From assembly GCF_004337985.1 (NCBI RefSeq), contig NC_043743.1, positions 1,203,366-1,267,365 on the forward strand: 64,000 nucleotides of DNA, read 5' to 3'. Source of the stretch: Pyricularia pennisetigena (Eukaryota > Ascomycota > Sordariomycetes > Magnaporthales > Pyriculariaceae). Within the stretch, counting starts at the first letter, position 1. Each line of letters starts with the position of its first letter. This document shows positions 1-10,209 of the stretch, one piece after another. The position numbers and the translations under genes are program-made. Below the pieces are notes generated by a model. That model did no database searches, had not been told where the DNA came from, and was given only the letters and a program-made list of their open reading frames with translations.

Positions 1-371
1 GTGGAGTAGAAGCACCTTGTGACCTCTAGCTGCTGTGGCTGCTAAACAAACCTCTTGACAAAAGTCCAAGAAGCAAACCCACATGCCCCTTCTAGAAGGC
101 CTCGCAAAGCTTACTGCACCTGAAATTGCCAACCTTGATTAGAGTCATATGTATGACACTTGGGGAAAAAAAAGTCTAGGCAGACGTAAACATTGACCCG
201 GGCGAATCCTGAGGGAATATACCATGTACACTTGCATGCACAATCACCTGGCTTGTTAACAAATCACAAACTAAAAGAAAAAAAAAAACAATCTACATAC
301 TCGACAGTCTTCAGCAAGAATACCCAACCAAAGAAAATAAAAAATCACAAGCAACAACAACCCCCCCAAAA
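1..371. other. Intergenic, upstream of first gene
   Basis: No gene is supported here. The stretch becomes A-rich and C-rich from about 270 to 371, which fits a 5' leader or promoter of the gene starting at 372. A 98-residue reading frame across 193-489 is low-complexity Lys/Pro/Gln-rich sequence and overlaps the better-supported gene in another frame. Confidence 0.5.
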
Positions 372-1376
372 ATGTCCAAACAAGACCCCGAAGCCGCACC
401 ACCCCCCTATTCGGAATCCGCCTTCCCAACCACATCCACCATCCCCTCCCGACCAACAGCCCAAACACCCAGCCCCTCCTCGCTCCTAAACTCCCACCTC
501 GCGACGCACCTATCAAGCCTGCCCGCCCGGCTGCGCCAGACCCAGTCCGAGCGGGCGACGCGCCAGGCCCTGTGCGACCTGGACGTGGTGGAGCGCATCG
601 TGCCGCACGTCGAGGCCTTCGTCGCCGACGTCGTCGACGCGCACCCCCGGCCCACCGCAGAGCTCACCATCGTGCCGGCCCCGGCCGTCCCGCCCGCTTG
701 GGCCCTCAGCGGCGCCGCCGAGCGCAGGCGCGAGGGCGAGCTCGTCCACCTCGTGCGCCTGGCCGTGCCCGACACGTCTCCTCCGGCCTGGGCCGGGGCG
801 TCGGACGACAAGGGACCGCCGCCGCCGCCGGCCGGCAACGACAAGGCCGGCCGGTTGGGAGACGCAGAGGCGGCGTCACGGTCGGCGGGATCGAGCCTGC
901 GGCCGGAGCGGGACTGGACGTCGACGCAGTTTGACGAGTGGGGACGGTGGGACGAGGACGCCGAGGCGGCGGCGGCCGGTGGGACCGCCGGCAGCGGGTC
1001 GACCACGTCGTGGTGGTGGCGGGACGAGCGCATGGCGGAGCGGCTGGCGGCGCACCTCCGGCCCCGGCCGCCCGTCAAGATGGAACGGCGTGAGGTACGG
1101 GCCGCGGTTGTGCAGGCAAAAGAGGACAAGAAGAGCGGCTGGGGTCTGTGGCGAAAGAAGTCGAGCTCATCGACGGCGGCGCCGGCATCGTCGGCCGCTG
1201 CTGCTGCTGCTGCTGCTGCTCCTGCTGTCTCTCCCGAGTCGCCGGTTTTGGACCACGATGACGGTGTCAAGATGACTGTCAGGGCTGACGAGGTTACGTT
1301 TCGGCGAGAAAATGATTTTGGGGTGTGGGAGAGCATGAGCGGATGGGGTATTGTTGTTACGATCGCAGTCCGGTAA
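372..1376 (+). CDS. Hypothetical Pro/Ala-rich protein
   Basis: Single-exon frame of 334 residues starting at ATG 372 after an A/C-rich leader. I do not recognise a named domain. The N-terminus carries a PPPY motif (residues 11-14), followed by a Pro/Ser-rich stretch. Residues about 45-130 look ordered (alternating hydrophobic and charged residues, LCDLDVVERIVPHVEAF). A low-complexity acidic and Trp-containing middle follows, then a poly-Ala tract near 272-285 encoded by a GCT repeat at about 1196-1226. The last 36 residues (VTFRRENDFGVWESMSGWGI) look like a conserved C-terminal tail. The PPPY could bind a WW-domain protein such as an Rsp5-type ubiquitin ligase; that is inference only. GC content and codon use match genuine genes nearby. 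The antisense frame 407-1522 is rejected as a GC-rich shadow. Confidence 0.7.
   Translation: MSKQDPEAAPPPYSESAFPTTSTIPSRPTAQTPSPSSLLNSHLATHLSSLPARLRQTQSERATRQALCDLDVVERIVPHVEAFVADVVDAHPRPTAELTIVPAPAVPPAWALSGAAERRREGELVHLVRLAVPDTSPPAWAGASDDKGPPPPPAGNDKAGRLGDAEAASRSAGSSLRPERDWTSTQFDEWGRWDEDAEAAAAGGTAGSGSTTSWWWRDERMAERLAAHLRPRPPVKMERREVRAAVVQAKEDKKSGWGLWRKKSSSSTAAPASSAAAAAAAAAPAVSPESPVLDHDDGVKMTVRADEVTFRRENDFGVWESMSGWGIVVTIAVR
1196..1226 (+). repeat. GCT trinucleotide repeat (poly-Ala)
   Basis: A run of GCT codons inside the 372-1376 gene encodes about ten consecutive alanines. Such a coding microsatellite is likely to vary in length between strains. Confidence 0.85.
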
Positions 1377-1567
1377 AAAGCAAACAGGCGCAAACCACAA
1401 ACCATTCTTGTACAACAAAGTGCTGCAGTAAACAACACCTCAAATAGCATTATATAGCTTAATCCCATTAGTAGCATGCATTCTATGATAATTATCTGGT
1501 GCCGGCTGCCTTGAAAGGACAATGATTAAGCAGCCCCAGAAGCAAAAACTCGACGACAGGTTTCCGT

Positions 1568-4342
1568 CTAGCCAAAGCGAATACCCGCGCTAGGATCCCA
1601 CGTTCCCCCAACCGGCTTCTTTGCACCGGCCTGGGGAGGCTGCGTCTGCTGCGCCGTCCCGGATGGCCCACCAAACTGAATCGGCATGTTTTGAGACCAC
1701 GTCTGCTGAACATTTGCGGCAGGAAGGGGGCGAGGCTGCTGCGGCGGCATGCTGCCAGTGTCAGCCCATGCCGAGTGGGGGGCCTCCTGTGGTGGACTGC
1801 GAGGCTGTTGCTGCTGCGAGTAATATTGCTGTGACTGCTGTGAAGGAGTCTGCTGGAGGCTGAGGGAGCCGAGAGGTGGCATGGATATCTCGCTGTTTGA
1901 TTCAAGACAAGGTTAGCCCATGCTCATCTCGCGTCATGGAAATTTCAATTCAGTCACAGTCATCAAAACTCACTCTTCTAGGCTCCTCGCATCTTTGCGT
2001 CTCTCTGCAACCCAAGTCCGGCAGTTGTCGCGAAAAGTTCCTACAATCTTGCTGAGGTCGTTATAGAACTTGCGACCAACCTCAACATTGCTGACAATCT
2101 CCTTGTACTTGTAAAAGGCCGAGTCAAGCTTCTGCAACGAAGCCTCGCGCTCCTTGCCACCTGCCTTGTCCGCGCCCGCCGCCCTCCTCTGCGACTCGAA
2201 CTCGCGGTTCACCCTACTGACCTCGTTTAGACACTTCTCCTGCTCAGCCGCTTCCCGCTCGAGCAGTGCCAAGTCGTCTTCGTATAGGGAGTCCAGGCGT
2301 CGCTCGAAGAAGTCGTCAAAATGGGCGGCCGCCAAAGTGGTGCCTGGGTATGCACGCTCCAGCCTCCCCGTCTCACGGAGTATGTCTGGCTTGATGTCAT
2401 CAGAGCGCGCACGTTCCCGCAGCGCCTCGACACGCTTCCGGCGTCGGCTTTCCATCCGGAGGACGTCGTTGTAGGCGCCCCGAAGCCTGCCAAGTGCGGG
2501 TTTTACCGACTCTGGTATCTCGGTTCGGCGGCTTGAGGGTACAAAATCCATCAACGACCGATCGGACCCAGAAAGAACCATCAAAGTATCCTCGATAGCG
2601 AGATATTTTTCCCTCACGATACCGTCGGATGAAGTCGACGAGGCAAAATAGCCCTCGATTTCACCCACTTGGGCCCATAGCTTCTGGCCACCAGTGGGAT
2701 CCTGACGAGATTCCGGCCTATCCCATCGCTGAGTACCGTGTCTCCGACGCAACCTCTGATCCTCCTCCTCCTCGGTCACTAATAGGGACTTGCCCTCCTC
2801 AAACACGGCAATGTCGCTCGATCGGAGCTTGTCAATGTCGGCAAAACTTCGTTGGATGCGATTGATTCCGTCGGCCTGTCTGATTTCCTCGGCATGTTGT
2901 ATAAGGGGGCCTGGCAACCCTAGAGGCTTCTCCAGTGCTTGGAGTGAGCCCGGAAGATTGAGCGAGGTCAAAATCTCATGCATCCGCTCGGTAAGCACCT
3001 CTAGCTCGTGGATAATATTGTTATTGACGAGACGATCACGCCGCTCCTCGTAGATGGAGACAGCCATATGAACGGCATAGGGGACCAGCTTTGAAAATAG
3101 TGCAGGTCCAAATTCGGCTTCTTCGCCAATATGGTCGACAGGAGCTGACACTTGAGCCGGAATGCGAGCGACCGCCAGGTTTGCGCGGTCCAGTATCTTG
3201 AGCTCAGGCTTTGTGGGGACGGGAAGCAGATACAACATGTCGTTGTCGTGTTCGGCCCTCTTCAGATCTTCCTCTGCCCTCATCTTGAGCCTCCTCAGAT
3301 CCTCAGCCACGCCCTCTTTGAGATATCCTCCGCGCGCCTCCCTCAGTCCCTCGTTGGCGCACGCGACGGCATCCTGCAGCCGTGCAATCTCCTCGCCGAA
3401 TTTGCGCTTCTCCAGGCAGTCGAGCGAGGCACGATACTGTGCAGCGGCAGCAAAATGGTGATGTTTGGCACTGATGTGGTGGATCCACGCCGAGCTGATG
3501 GCCTCGCTCTTCATGGCTGCCTCGGCGGCTGAGTTGTACAGGTCGGAAGCGCGGGCAGCAAGCTTCGCTATGGTAGCGTCCTTGTATCCCTCTGCCACAG
3601 CCTTTTGCCAGTAGCATTCCTGGCACTGGGCTAGCATCAACTGCTCCAGAGACTCGAGAGTGGCTCCATCCATGTCTTCCGGCGGGGATGGCATGCGCAA
3701 TTCAGGCAGCACGGCCGTCCTCATGTGACTGAGCACACCGGCAGCGTGAGAGAAGTAGTTCGCGGCGGTCTTGATGGCGTTGGAATCTCCATTGGCGTTG
3801 GTAGAGAGGGCAAGCTGGCAGTACAAGGCAGCGAGATTGTAGAGCACGTTCAAGAGCTCGTACTGAAGGTTGTTCTGAACCAGGGGCCTCTCGGTGTTGT
3901 AACCCAGGGCGGGGTACCAAGTGAAGTCGGCTCCGATCTGTATAAAAGAGGTCAGCGTTTGTTATACAACACCAGCGCCAACAAGTAAAAGAGTCCAGCA
4001 GGGTCTTCGTACATCAATAGGGAATTTGCCGCTAATCCAGACTAGCTGCGCGGCATAAGCTTGCAACTTCCTGATGCCACTTGTGTGGGGTTCTCGGACA
4101 TTGATGGCGTCGCGCCGTAAGGCATCGATGACCTCGATGTCCTGACGGAACATATCCGGATGTTGGTCATATTTGTTGGATATGTATTGCCGAACCGCGG
4201 GTGCAAAGGACAGTTGGTTTGATTTGCGAAAAGAGATGGGTAGCTGGTAGGCCGATTGTCTGCGGGGCAAAGAATATCAAGGTCAGGATGAGAAGCATTT
4301 CTATCTTGATTTTGGGGCTTCGGGGGCTACTTACGAAGACAT
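1568..4342 (-). CDS. palA: PalA/Rim20 pH-signalling Bro1-domain protein
   Basis: ALIX/Bro1-family scaffold of the Pal/Rim ambient-pH pathway. The family binds the ESCRT-III protein Vps32/Snf7 through its Bro1 domain and YPxL/I motifs of PacC/Rim101 through its V domain, which allows PacC processing at endosomal membranes. Four exons are inferred: 4342-4335, 4259-4013, 3937-1974 and 1892-1568, joined in frame to 847 residues, about the size I expect for fungal PalA. Exon 1 encodes only MSS before a GTAAG donor. The Bro1 domain covers about residues 1-380 (YISNKYDQHPDMF near the start; WYPALGYN and NVLYNLAALYCQLA across exon 3). A helical V domain follows to about 700. The tail is Gln/Pro-rich and ends in GTWDPSAGIRFG. 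Two CCAAT-type motifs lie upstream (ATTGG at 4579-4583, CCAAT at 4604-4608). Bro1 (Vps31) is a paralogue but is longer; the length and the N- and C-terminal motifs favour PalA. Confidence 0.9.
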
Positions 4343-4747
4343 GGCGACAGTTTTGTCAGCTCAAATTGCCGTTTGTTGGGTGCTGAGCGACTTGTGCCCT
4401 CGACTGAATACTCGACTGGACGCGTGCAAACATCGCGAATCCGACGTCGACGGGATGACCTCACCAGAAGCTACTTGGCTTTGGTTTCTGTAGATCCCCT
4501 GCAAGCCTTGACCTTTTAGCGGGGTATGGATGGACCTACCGAATATGGGGATTTTGGGGGCAACGCTGTAAAAAATTGATTGGACAAAATTCATCGAACC
4601 CAACCAATCAAGTCAGACAGCCAGATGGATATAAGGTAAGCGGGCAGTGGTCACGACTCTCTTAACTACCACCAGCTAGCTGTCCACGTCTTTTTGTTCT
4701 TGACCAAAAGCTTCCTTGCAGCCTGTCTCACTGGTCATCACGCAAAA
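4343..4747. promoter_or_regulatory. Upstream region of palA
   Basis: This non-coding DNA lies between the palA start and the first assembly gap. It contains ATTGG at 4579-4583 and CCAAT at 4604-4608, possible binding sites for the CCAAT-binding complex. No other gene is visible before the gap. Confidence 0.4.
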
Positions 4748-5405
4748 NNNNNNNNNNNNNNNNNNNNNNNNNNNNNNNNNNNNNNNNNNNNNNNNNNNNN
4801 NNNNNNNNNNNNNNNNNNNNNNNNNNNNNNNNNNNNNNNNNNNNNNNNNNNNNNNNNNNNNNNNNNNNNNNNNNNNNNNNNNNNNNNNNNNNNNNNNNNN
4901 NNNNNNNNNNNNNNNNNNNNNNNNNNNNNNNNNNNNNNNNNNNNNNNNNNNNNNNNNNNNNNNNNNNNNNNNNNNNNNNNNNNNNNNNNNNNNNNNNNNN
5001 NNNNNNNNNNNNNNNNNNNNNNNNNNNNNNNNNNNNNNNNNNNNNNNNNNNNNNNNNNNNNNNNNNNNNNNNNNNNNNNNNNNNNNNNNNNNNNNNNNNN
5101 NNNNNNNNNNNNNNNNNNNNNNNNNNNNNNNNNNNNNNNNNNNNNNNNNNNNNNNNNNNNNNNNNNNNNNNNNNNNNNNNNNNNNNNNNNNNNNNNNNNN
5201 NNNNNNNNNNNNNNNNNNNNNNNNNNNNNNNNNNNNNNNNNNNNNNNNNNNNNNNNNNNNNNNNNNNNNNNNNNNNNNNNNNNNNNNNNNNNNNNNNNNN
5301 NNNNNNNNNNNNNNNNNNNNNNNNNNNNNNNNNNNNNNNNNNNNNNNNNNNNNNNNNNNNNNNNNNNNNNNNNNNNNNNNNNNNNNNNNNNNNNNNNNNN
5401 NNNNN
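4748..5405. other. Assembly gap (658 N)
   Basis: A run of N. Any gene spanning it cannot be described. The reading frames that appear to cross it are artefacts of translating N. Confidence 0.99.
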
Positions 5406-5895
5406 CTACAACCAAAGTTGTGATGTGCAGGGGTCTTTTTCGCGACAAGGACTTTGTTACGAGCTTCCTCGGCACAATGATAGGCTGTTGGCGCAATCGT
5501 ATGATGCGGACTTTGTCGGTGGAATCCTTGCCACTAGGCCGGATTTTGCAAAGGGTTCCGAAGGCCTGATTCTATCGCCGCTGGTGTCCTTTGGGCTGGT
5601 CTGGAATGAGCCTCCTTCCCTGATAAACGAGCTGAGGTGGGTGGGATGTTGGAGAAAGCCGGTTCGGCGCCGCTGGCCGTAGAGGTGTCGGAGTCATGGA
5701 GGCGGCTGTGGATACTGGGATGTTCTTCTCTTAAATACGGGTGGAAAGCGGCGCTTAGGCCCTTTGACTTTTGGCCGTATTGTTCTGATCTGGAGTAAGA
5801 TACGGGGGTGCATGGTATTTTATGGGAAAAGTCGTGAGCACTCTCGAGTTCTCGTCTCATCTGGAGCTTTAGTAGTTCTGGAGAATACAGCCACC
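5406..5895. other. Gap-flanking DNA upstream of P450
   Basis: The sequence runs from the right edge of the assembly gap to the P450 start. One open frame from 5425 to about 5640 has plausible coding composition (GILATRPDFAKGSEG) and ends at a possible donor GTGGGT near 5636. It could be the remaining part of a gene mostly lost in the gap. I do not recognise a family, and no function is proposed. Confidence 0.3.
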
Positions 5896-7267
5896 ATGGA
5901 GCAAATACTCTTGCTGCTTTTTTACCTGGCTTTGCCTACCATATTGCTCACGGTCGTGAGACATGCCCTGTCTCTTCTACGGAAGAAGCCAAACTCGGTG
6001 GCACAGTTCCCCGGTCCAAAGCAGTACCCTATCGTCGGCCGCATACATGACCTTCCTCGCTTCTCGCTCTGGCTCAAGTTCAAGGAGTGGGCCGACACCC
6101 ACGGCCCGATATACCAGACCAGGGCTGTGGACAACATCTTTGTCATCATATCCGACGAGAAGATCGCCGAGGAGCTGCTGGTCAAGCGCGGCCATATATA
6201 CTCTGGCCGACCGCAGATCCGTGCTCTGATCGCACACAAGGAGGGCCCCATGTACGTGGCTCTCATGGACCGTCATGGTAAGTCGAGGATGTGATTTTGT
6301 ACTACTAGACCATCAACAGCCCGACAAAGCTGTTCAACCGCCGCTGCTGACAAGCTACACAACCTACGCACACAGACACGTGGAGCCAGCAGCGAAAGTG
6401 GGTGCACGCCGCCATGGCCGAGGCCTACAAGCACCGGTTCTACGGGCACGTCGAGACCGAAACGAAACGCTACCTGGCCATGCTCCTGCTCGACCCTGGG
6501 CGCTTCCTCTGCCACACGCGGGAGCATTGCGGGCGGGTCATGAGCCGGCTGGCGTGGGACGAGGCGCAGCAGGGCGGCGAGAACGGGCGCAGCGCCGACG
6601 AGACGCTGCACTGCATGTCGGTGTCGGGCCCCATCGTCAACACAGTGTCGCCGCTGTGGCGGCTGCCGTGGGCGCTGAACCCGTGGTGGCGCAACGAGGT
6701 GCGGCGCGAGTCGGCCCAGCGCGCCTGGTGGGCGGGCAACTACCACGTCGCGCGCCGGCGGTTCCTCGAGGGGGATCTGCCGCGCGACACCTGGGCGCAC
6801 CGGTACTTTGAGCAGCTGGCGCGGGGCGGGAATGAGGCCTTGGAGCAGAGCCCCGAGCAGGTGGATTTCGCGAGCTGCATGCTGGGCTTCTTCAGCCTCG
6901 TCGGCGCGGTCACCATCTCCGGCCCGCTCAAGTTCTTCCTGATGGCCATGGCGCTGCATCCCGAGTGGCAGCGCAGGGCGAGGGAGGAGGTCGACCAGGT
7001 GTGCGGTCATCGCATGCCCACCGTGGATGACTTTGCGGCGCTGCCGACGGTCAGGGCCGTTTTGAAGGAGACGGTTCGTTGGCGATCGAGCGTGCCGCTT
7101 GGTGAGTTTTTTGATAGTTCAAAACCTGACAGCTTTTTTGTTTATTTATTCTAACTTGTCTGGATCAAAGGTGTGCCGCATCAAGCCGAACAAGACGATG
7201 TTTTCCGAGGAGTGTCAATTAAAAAGGGAACCATTGTCCTGGCGTGCGAATGGTAAGCCCCTTCCTC

Positions 7268-7320
<53 letters not shown>

Positions 7321-7772
7321 CCTTGCAATAGCTGACAACCCCAACCGCGCGCGACAGGAACCTCAACCGCGTGCCGGAAAAGTACCCCGACGGCGACAGC
7401 TTCAGACCGGAGCGGTGGCTAGAGCCCGGGTGGCCGACGTTCCAAGAGCCGCTGAGCAAGTATCCCAACTTCCGCAACGGGCACGGCATGCACACGTTCG
7501 GTTGGGGCCGGCGGACGTGCCTGGGCCAGAGCATCGTCGACGACGAGATGTTTGTGTTCGCCGCCGCCGTGCTGTGGGGGTTCGACCTGTCGCAGAAGCT
7601 GGACCGGCGCACAGGCGAGCCCGTGCCCATCGACACGCAGGCCACCAACAGTCACGTCATCCTGGAGCCGTTGCCGTTTGAGATGACTTTTCGGCCGAGG
7701 AGCGAGGCTAGGGCCGCAGGGATTTTGAAGGGGTATGCGGAGGTCAGCTCCGGGTTGCGGGTTGTTGACTGA
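5896..7772 (+). CDS. Cytochrome P450 monooxygenase
   Basis: Membrane-bound haem-thiolate monooxygenase; the substrate cannot be told. Four exons are inferred: 5896-6277, 6376-7101, 7171-7252 and 7358-7772, giving 534 residues, normal for a microsomal fungal P450. The start is an ATG in a strong context (gccaccATGG). Residues 1-25 form a hydrophobic anchor, followed by the proline hinge FPGPKQYPIVG. The K-helix ExxR is ETVR (E359, R362), the PERF-type motif is FRPERW, and the haem loop is FGWGRRTCLG with axial Cys at about 451. The I-helix reads VGAVTISGP: Thr307 is kept but the usual acidic residue before it is Val306. Intron 3 contains 50 consecutive A. The gene stands alone, with no other biosynthetic gene nearby on the visible side. 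Fungal O-methylsterigmatocystin-oxidoreductase-like P450s are the closest type I recall, with low certainty. Confidence 0.92.
7270..7319 (+). repeat. 50-nt poly-A tract in P450 intron 3
   Basis: Fifty consecutive A residues begin 17 nt after the donor of intron 3 of the P450 gene. This is the longest homopolymer in the window. It could be true slippage expansion or an assembly length error. Confidence 0.95.
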
Positions 7773-10209
7773 GTAATTTCCGCTGTCCTTTTTTTTCGTT
7801 TTATTCGTTTTCATAGGGTATAATAGCGTTTATAAGTTGTTGTTTTTATTTGTCTGATTTTTTTTTTATCTCTGGTGCAAGGAGTTACCTGGTTATCTAA
7901 GCTTTGGTCGTACCCCGATGCTCTTGTAATGCAGCAGAAATTGTTTATATACTGTAGCAGATTTGTATCGTTTGGGTAAGAGCCAAGAGCACTAGGTCTG
8001 ACTGTTAATCCTGAACTGACTCTTGACATTTTCTTTTCACTCGAACCAGTGCGTCGGGATTGTGCAGAGATGGGCGGTAGTCTTCTATGAAAACCTTTCC
8101 CGGCCGAAAAGTATCAAGGATAGGTATGGGCGGGCGATTATGGCATGAATATGAGACGAGACGCTCGGCCTCAGTCTTCGTAATATTGTATGTAGACCAT
8201 TTAATAAAATTCGTATCATATCACTTATGTAACTGGATAAAGTCGCAGCACTAGAATGGAAGGAGGAACCGACAAAGTTGCATGATTGGCAGTATCAGTT
8301 ACAGTAACGTTTGAGATTTTCTTTTTCTTTTTCTTTCGCAGTTAATATACAGTAACATGCTACAAGATATATCTAAAAATATTGACTCGTTGAATATCAT
8401 TCGAGAGTATACTTTTTTATTTTTATTTTTATTTTTATTTTTTTGGCTGCAGGCTGGTCAATTAGGTTCTGTGGTACAGATCAACTGCCATGCCATGCAT
8501 TTATCCTTCGATAAATAGGACCTTGGAAACAGGTAGAAGTGTGTGGCCATGTGGAACTCGTACTCCAATTTCGGATTTCGGAGGCTTGCCTTAATCATCC
8601 TTAATCATCCTTCGATCTTCATTGGATCGGCACATTGGCTGGCGGGCGAAGGTTTACTAGTATAGTCCCGCTTCGGCGAAGATCAAGGTCTTGAAACGAA
8701 CGTCTTTCATGAAATATTTTGGGGACATGACGTCAAACGCGAAGAAAGGGTCCGAATTCTTTTGCTCTTTTTTTGCTTTTTCCTTCTTTCTTGTTTTTAT
8801 TTTTTTTTTATTTTTTTTTTATTTCTTTTCGTGTTCAGTGGGACTAGCAAAACCTATGCGGAGTAGACAATCAAGTTTTGGAAAAGAAAAAAAAACCACT
8901 AGAAAATACAACGCATTTTGCTTGAACCCATTGCACAGCCTTCCTCTCCATATAGAAAGTTCTCCCGTGGTCTACTCTGGGAAAAAAGTGTAAACCTTAT
9001 ACAACATACGAGGGGTCGAGTCGTGAATTCATTTCTTCATTTCTTGATGGGTTATACATCGGACTGTATTACTGTACTGTACTGTAGTGCTTCGGTGGCC
9101 GTGGCTTCAAAACACCCCACTTTACGTCGAGGCAAGCTCCCGTGATGTGCCAATTCCCAACTACCGGGTCCGCCTTGGCAGAGAAATTGCCCCGCGACTC
9201 CGCTGGTGGCCGTGAACGAGGATCTGTTTATGGTTATATCCACCAGAGAGATCGACGAACGGGCCAGATGATATTTGCAGTAATTAATCATTTGCTGCCG
9301 AGAAGAAAAAGAAAAACAGAAAAAAAAAAAAAACAAGATACAGTCAGTATTAGGACCTCTGCCCGGTCAGCACTCAAATTGACACCCACTGTTTATTCCC
9401 GCTCTTTTTGTGGCTTTGTTCAAATATCGGGATCTGGGGGCGTTATAACCAGGGGTAAGAGGGGTTGGTGGGACAGGGGTTCATGTTGGGTCAATGCTGT
9501 AGAGTGGGCGCTGCTTTGAACCTTTTTAATTCGCAAAGCGAATGCAATGCTACCGTGATTTTGCGGCTGCACTGCCATGACCTGCCACTTCCGGGTAAAT
9601 GACAAGGATCCACCGTGTTGATAAGAACGTTTCCAAGTTTTTATTTTTTTTATATATATTTTATATATATTTTTTTCCTCTCCGAATGCTGTGAATTTTA
9701 TATCCCTGTTGGAGAGAGCGGATTCGTGAAATCATAATCCACTCCACCTCAACAGTCACCTCCCTCCCACCTCCCCGAAAAAAAAGCCCCTGAATATCAA
9801 CTTGGTTCTATATCATGGATGACATTATCAATTGGGATCCTCCCCCCTTTTGTTGCAACATCGAGCCCTGTTTCAGCCCTTAGCTCTTCGTATCTTTCTT
9901 TTTCTTGACATTTGAGTTGTAGGTTTGTCCACAGCCTACTTCTGGTTTCTTTTCAAACATCAGTCGTAGATATTATTAGGTATTCCTTTTGTTTTGGGGA
10001 TATGTCTTGCTCGATTTGACGCGTAACACCTGTCAAATCTTCAAGTAAAACACAATTCTAGTCATTCGCTTAAAACTGCTTTGTTTATTATTCTCTTATT
10101 TTTCTTCAATTTCTTTGTATAATTTATTGTTTCCCCCTTTTTTTTTTCTTTTTTTCTTTTTTTGTTTCTGTGTCTTGTCACATCTTCTACCACCAATATC
10201 ACAGTCACG
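7773..10209. other. Intergenic, AT-rich, no gene seen
   Basis: About 2.4 kb without a supportable gene. It holds many T-rich runs, an (ATTTTT)-like repeat at about 8413-8444, a short direct repeat (CCTTAATCAT twice, near 8590-8612), a CTGTA-type repeat near 9067-9085 and an AT dinucleotide-rich patch near 9650-9670. The last 250 bases before 10210 are strongly T-rich, as is common in fungal promoters or leaders. All frames are short and interrupted. Confidence 0.6.

Noticed and set aside
407..1522. 371-codon minus-strand frame
   Set aside because: It lies opposite the 372-1376 gene. Its sequence is low-complexity Ser/Arg/Ala and lacks a conserved-looking terminus.
5896..7772. Secondary-metabolite gene cluster around the P450
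   Set aside because: Neighbours are PalA, a gap and a Golgi glycosyltransferase. No PKS, NRPS, terpene synthase or transporter is present in view.
8590..8612. Short direct repeat as possible CRISPR or regulatory array
   Set aside because: Only two adjacent copies of about 10 bases, in a eukaryotic genome; a simple tandem duplication.
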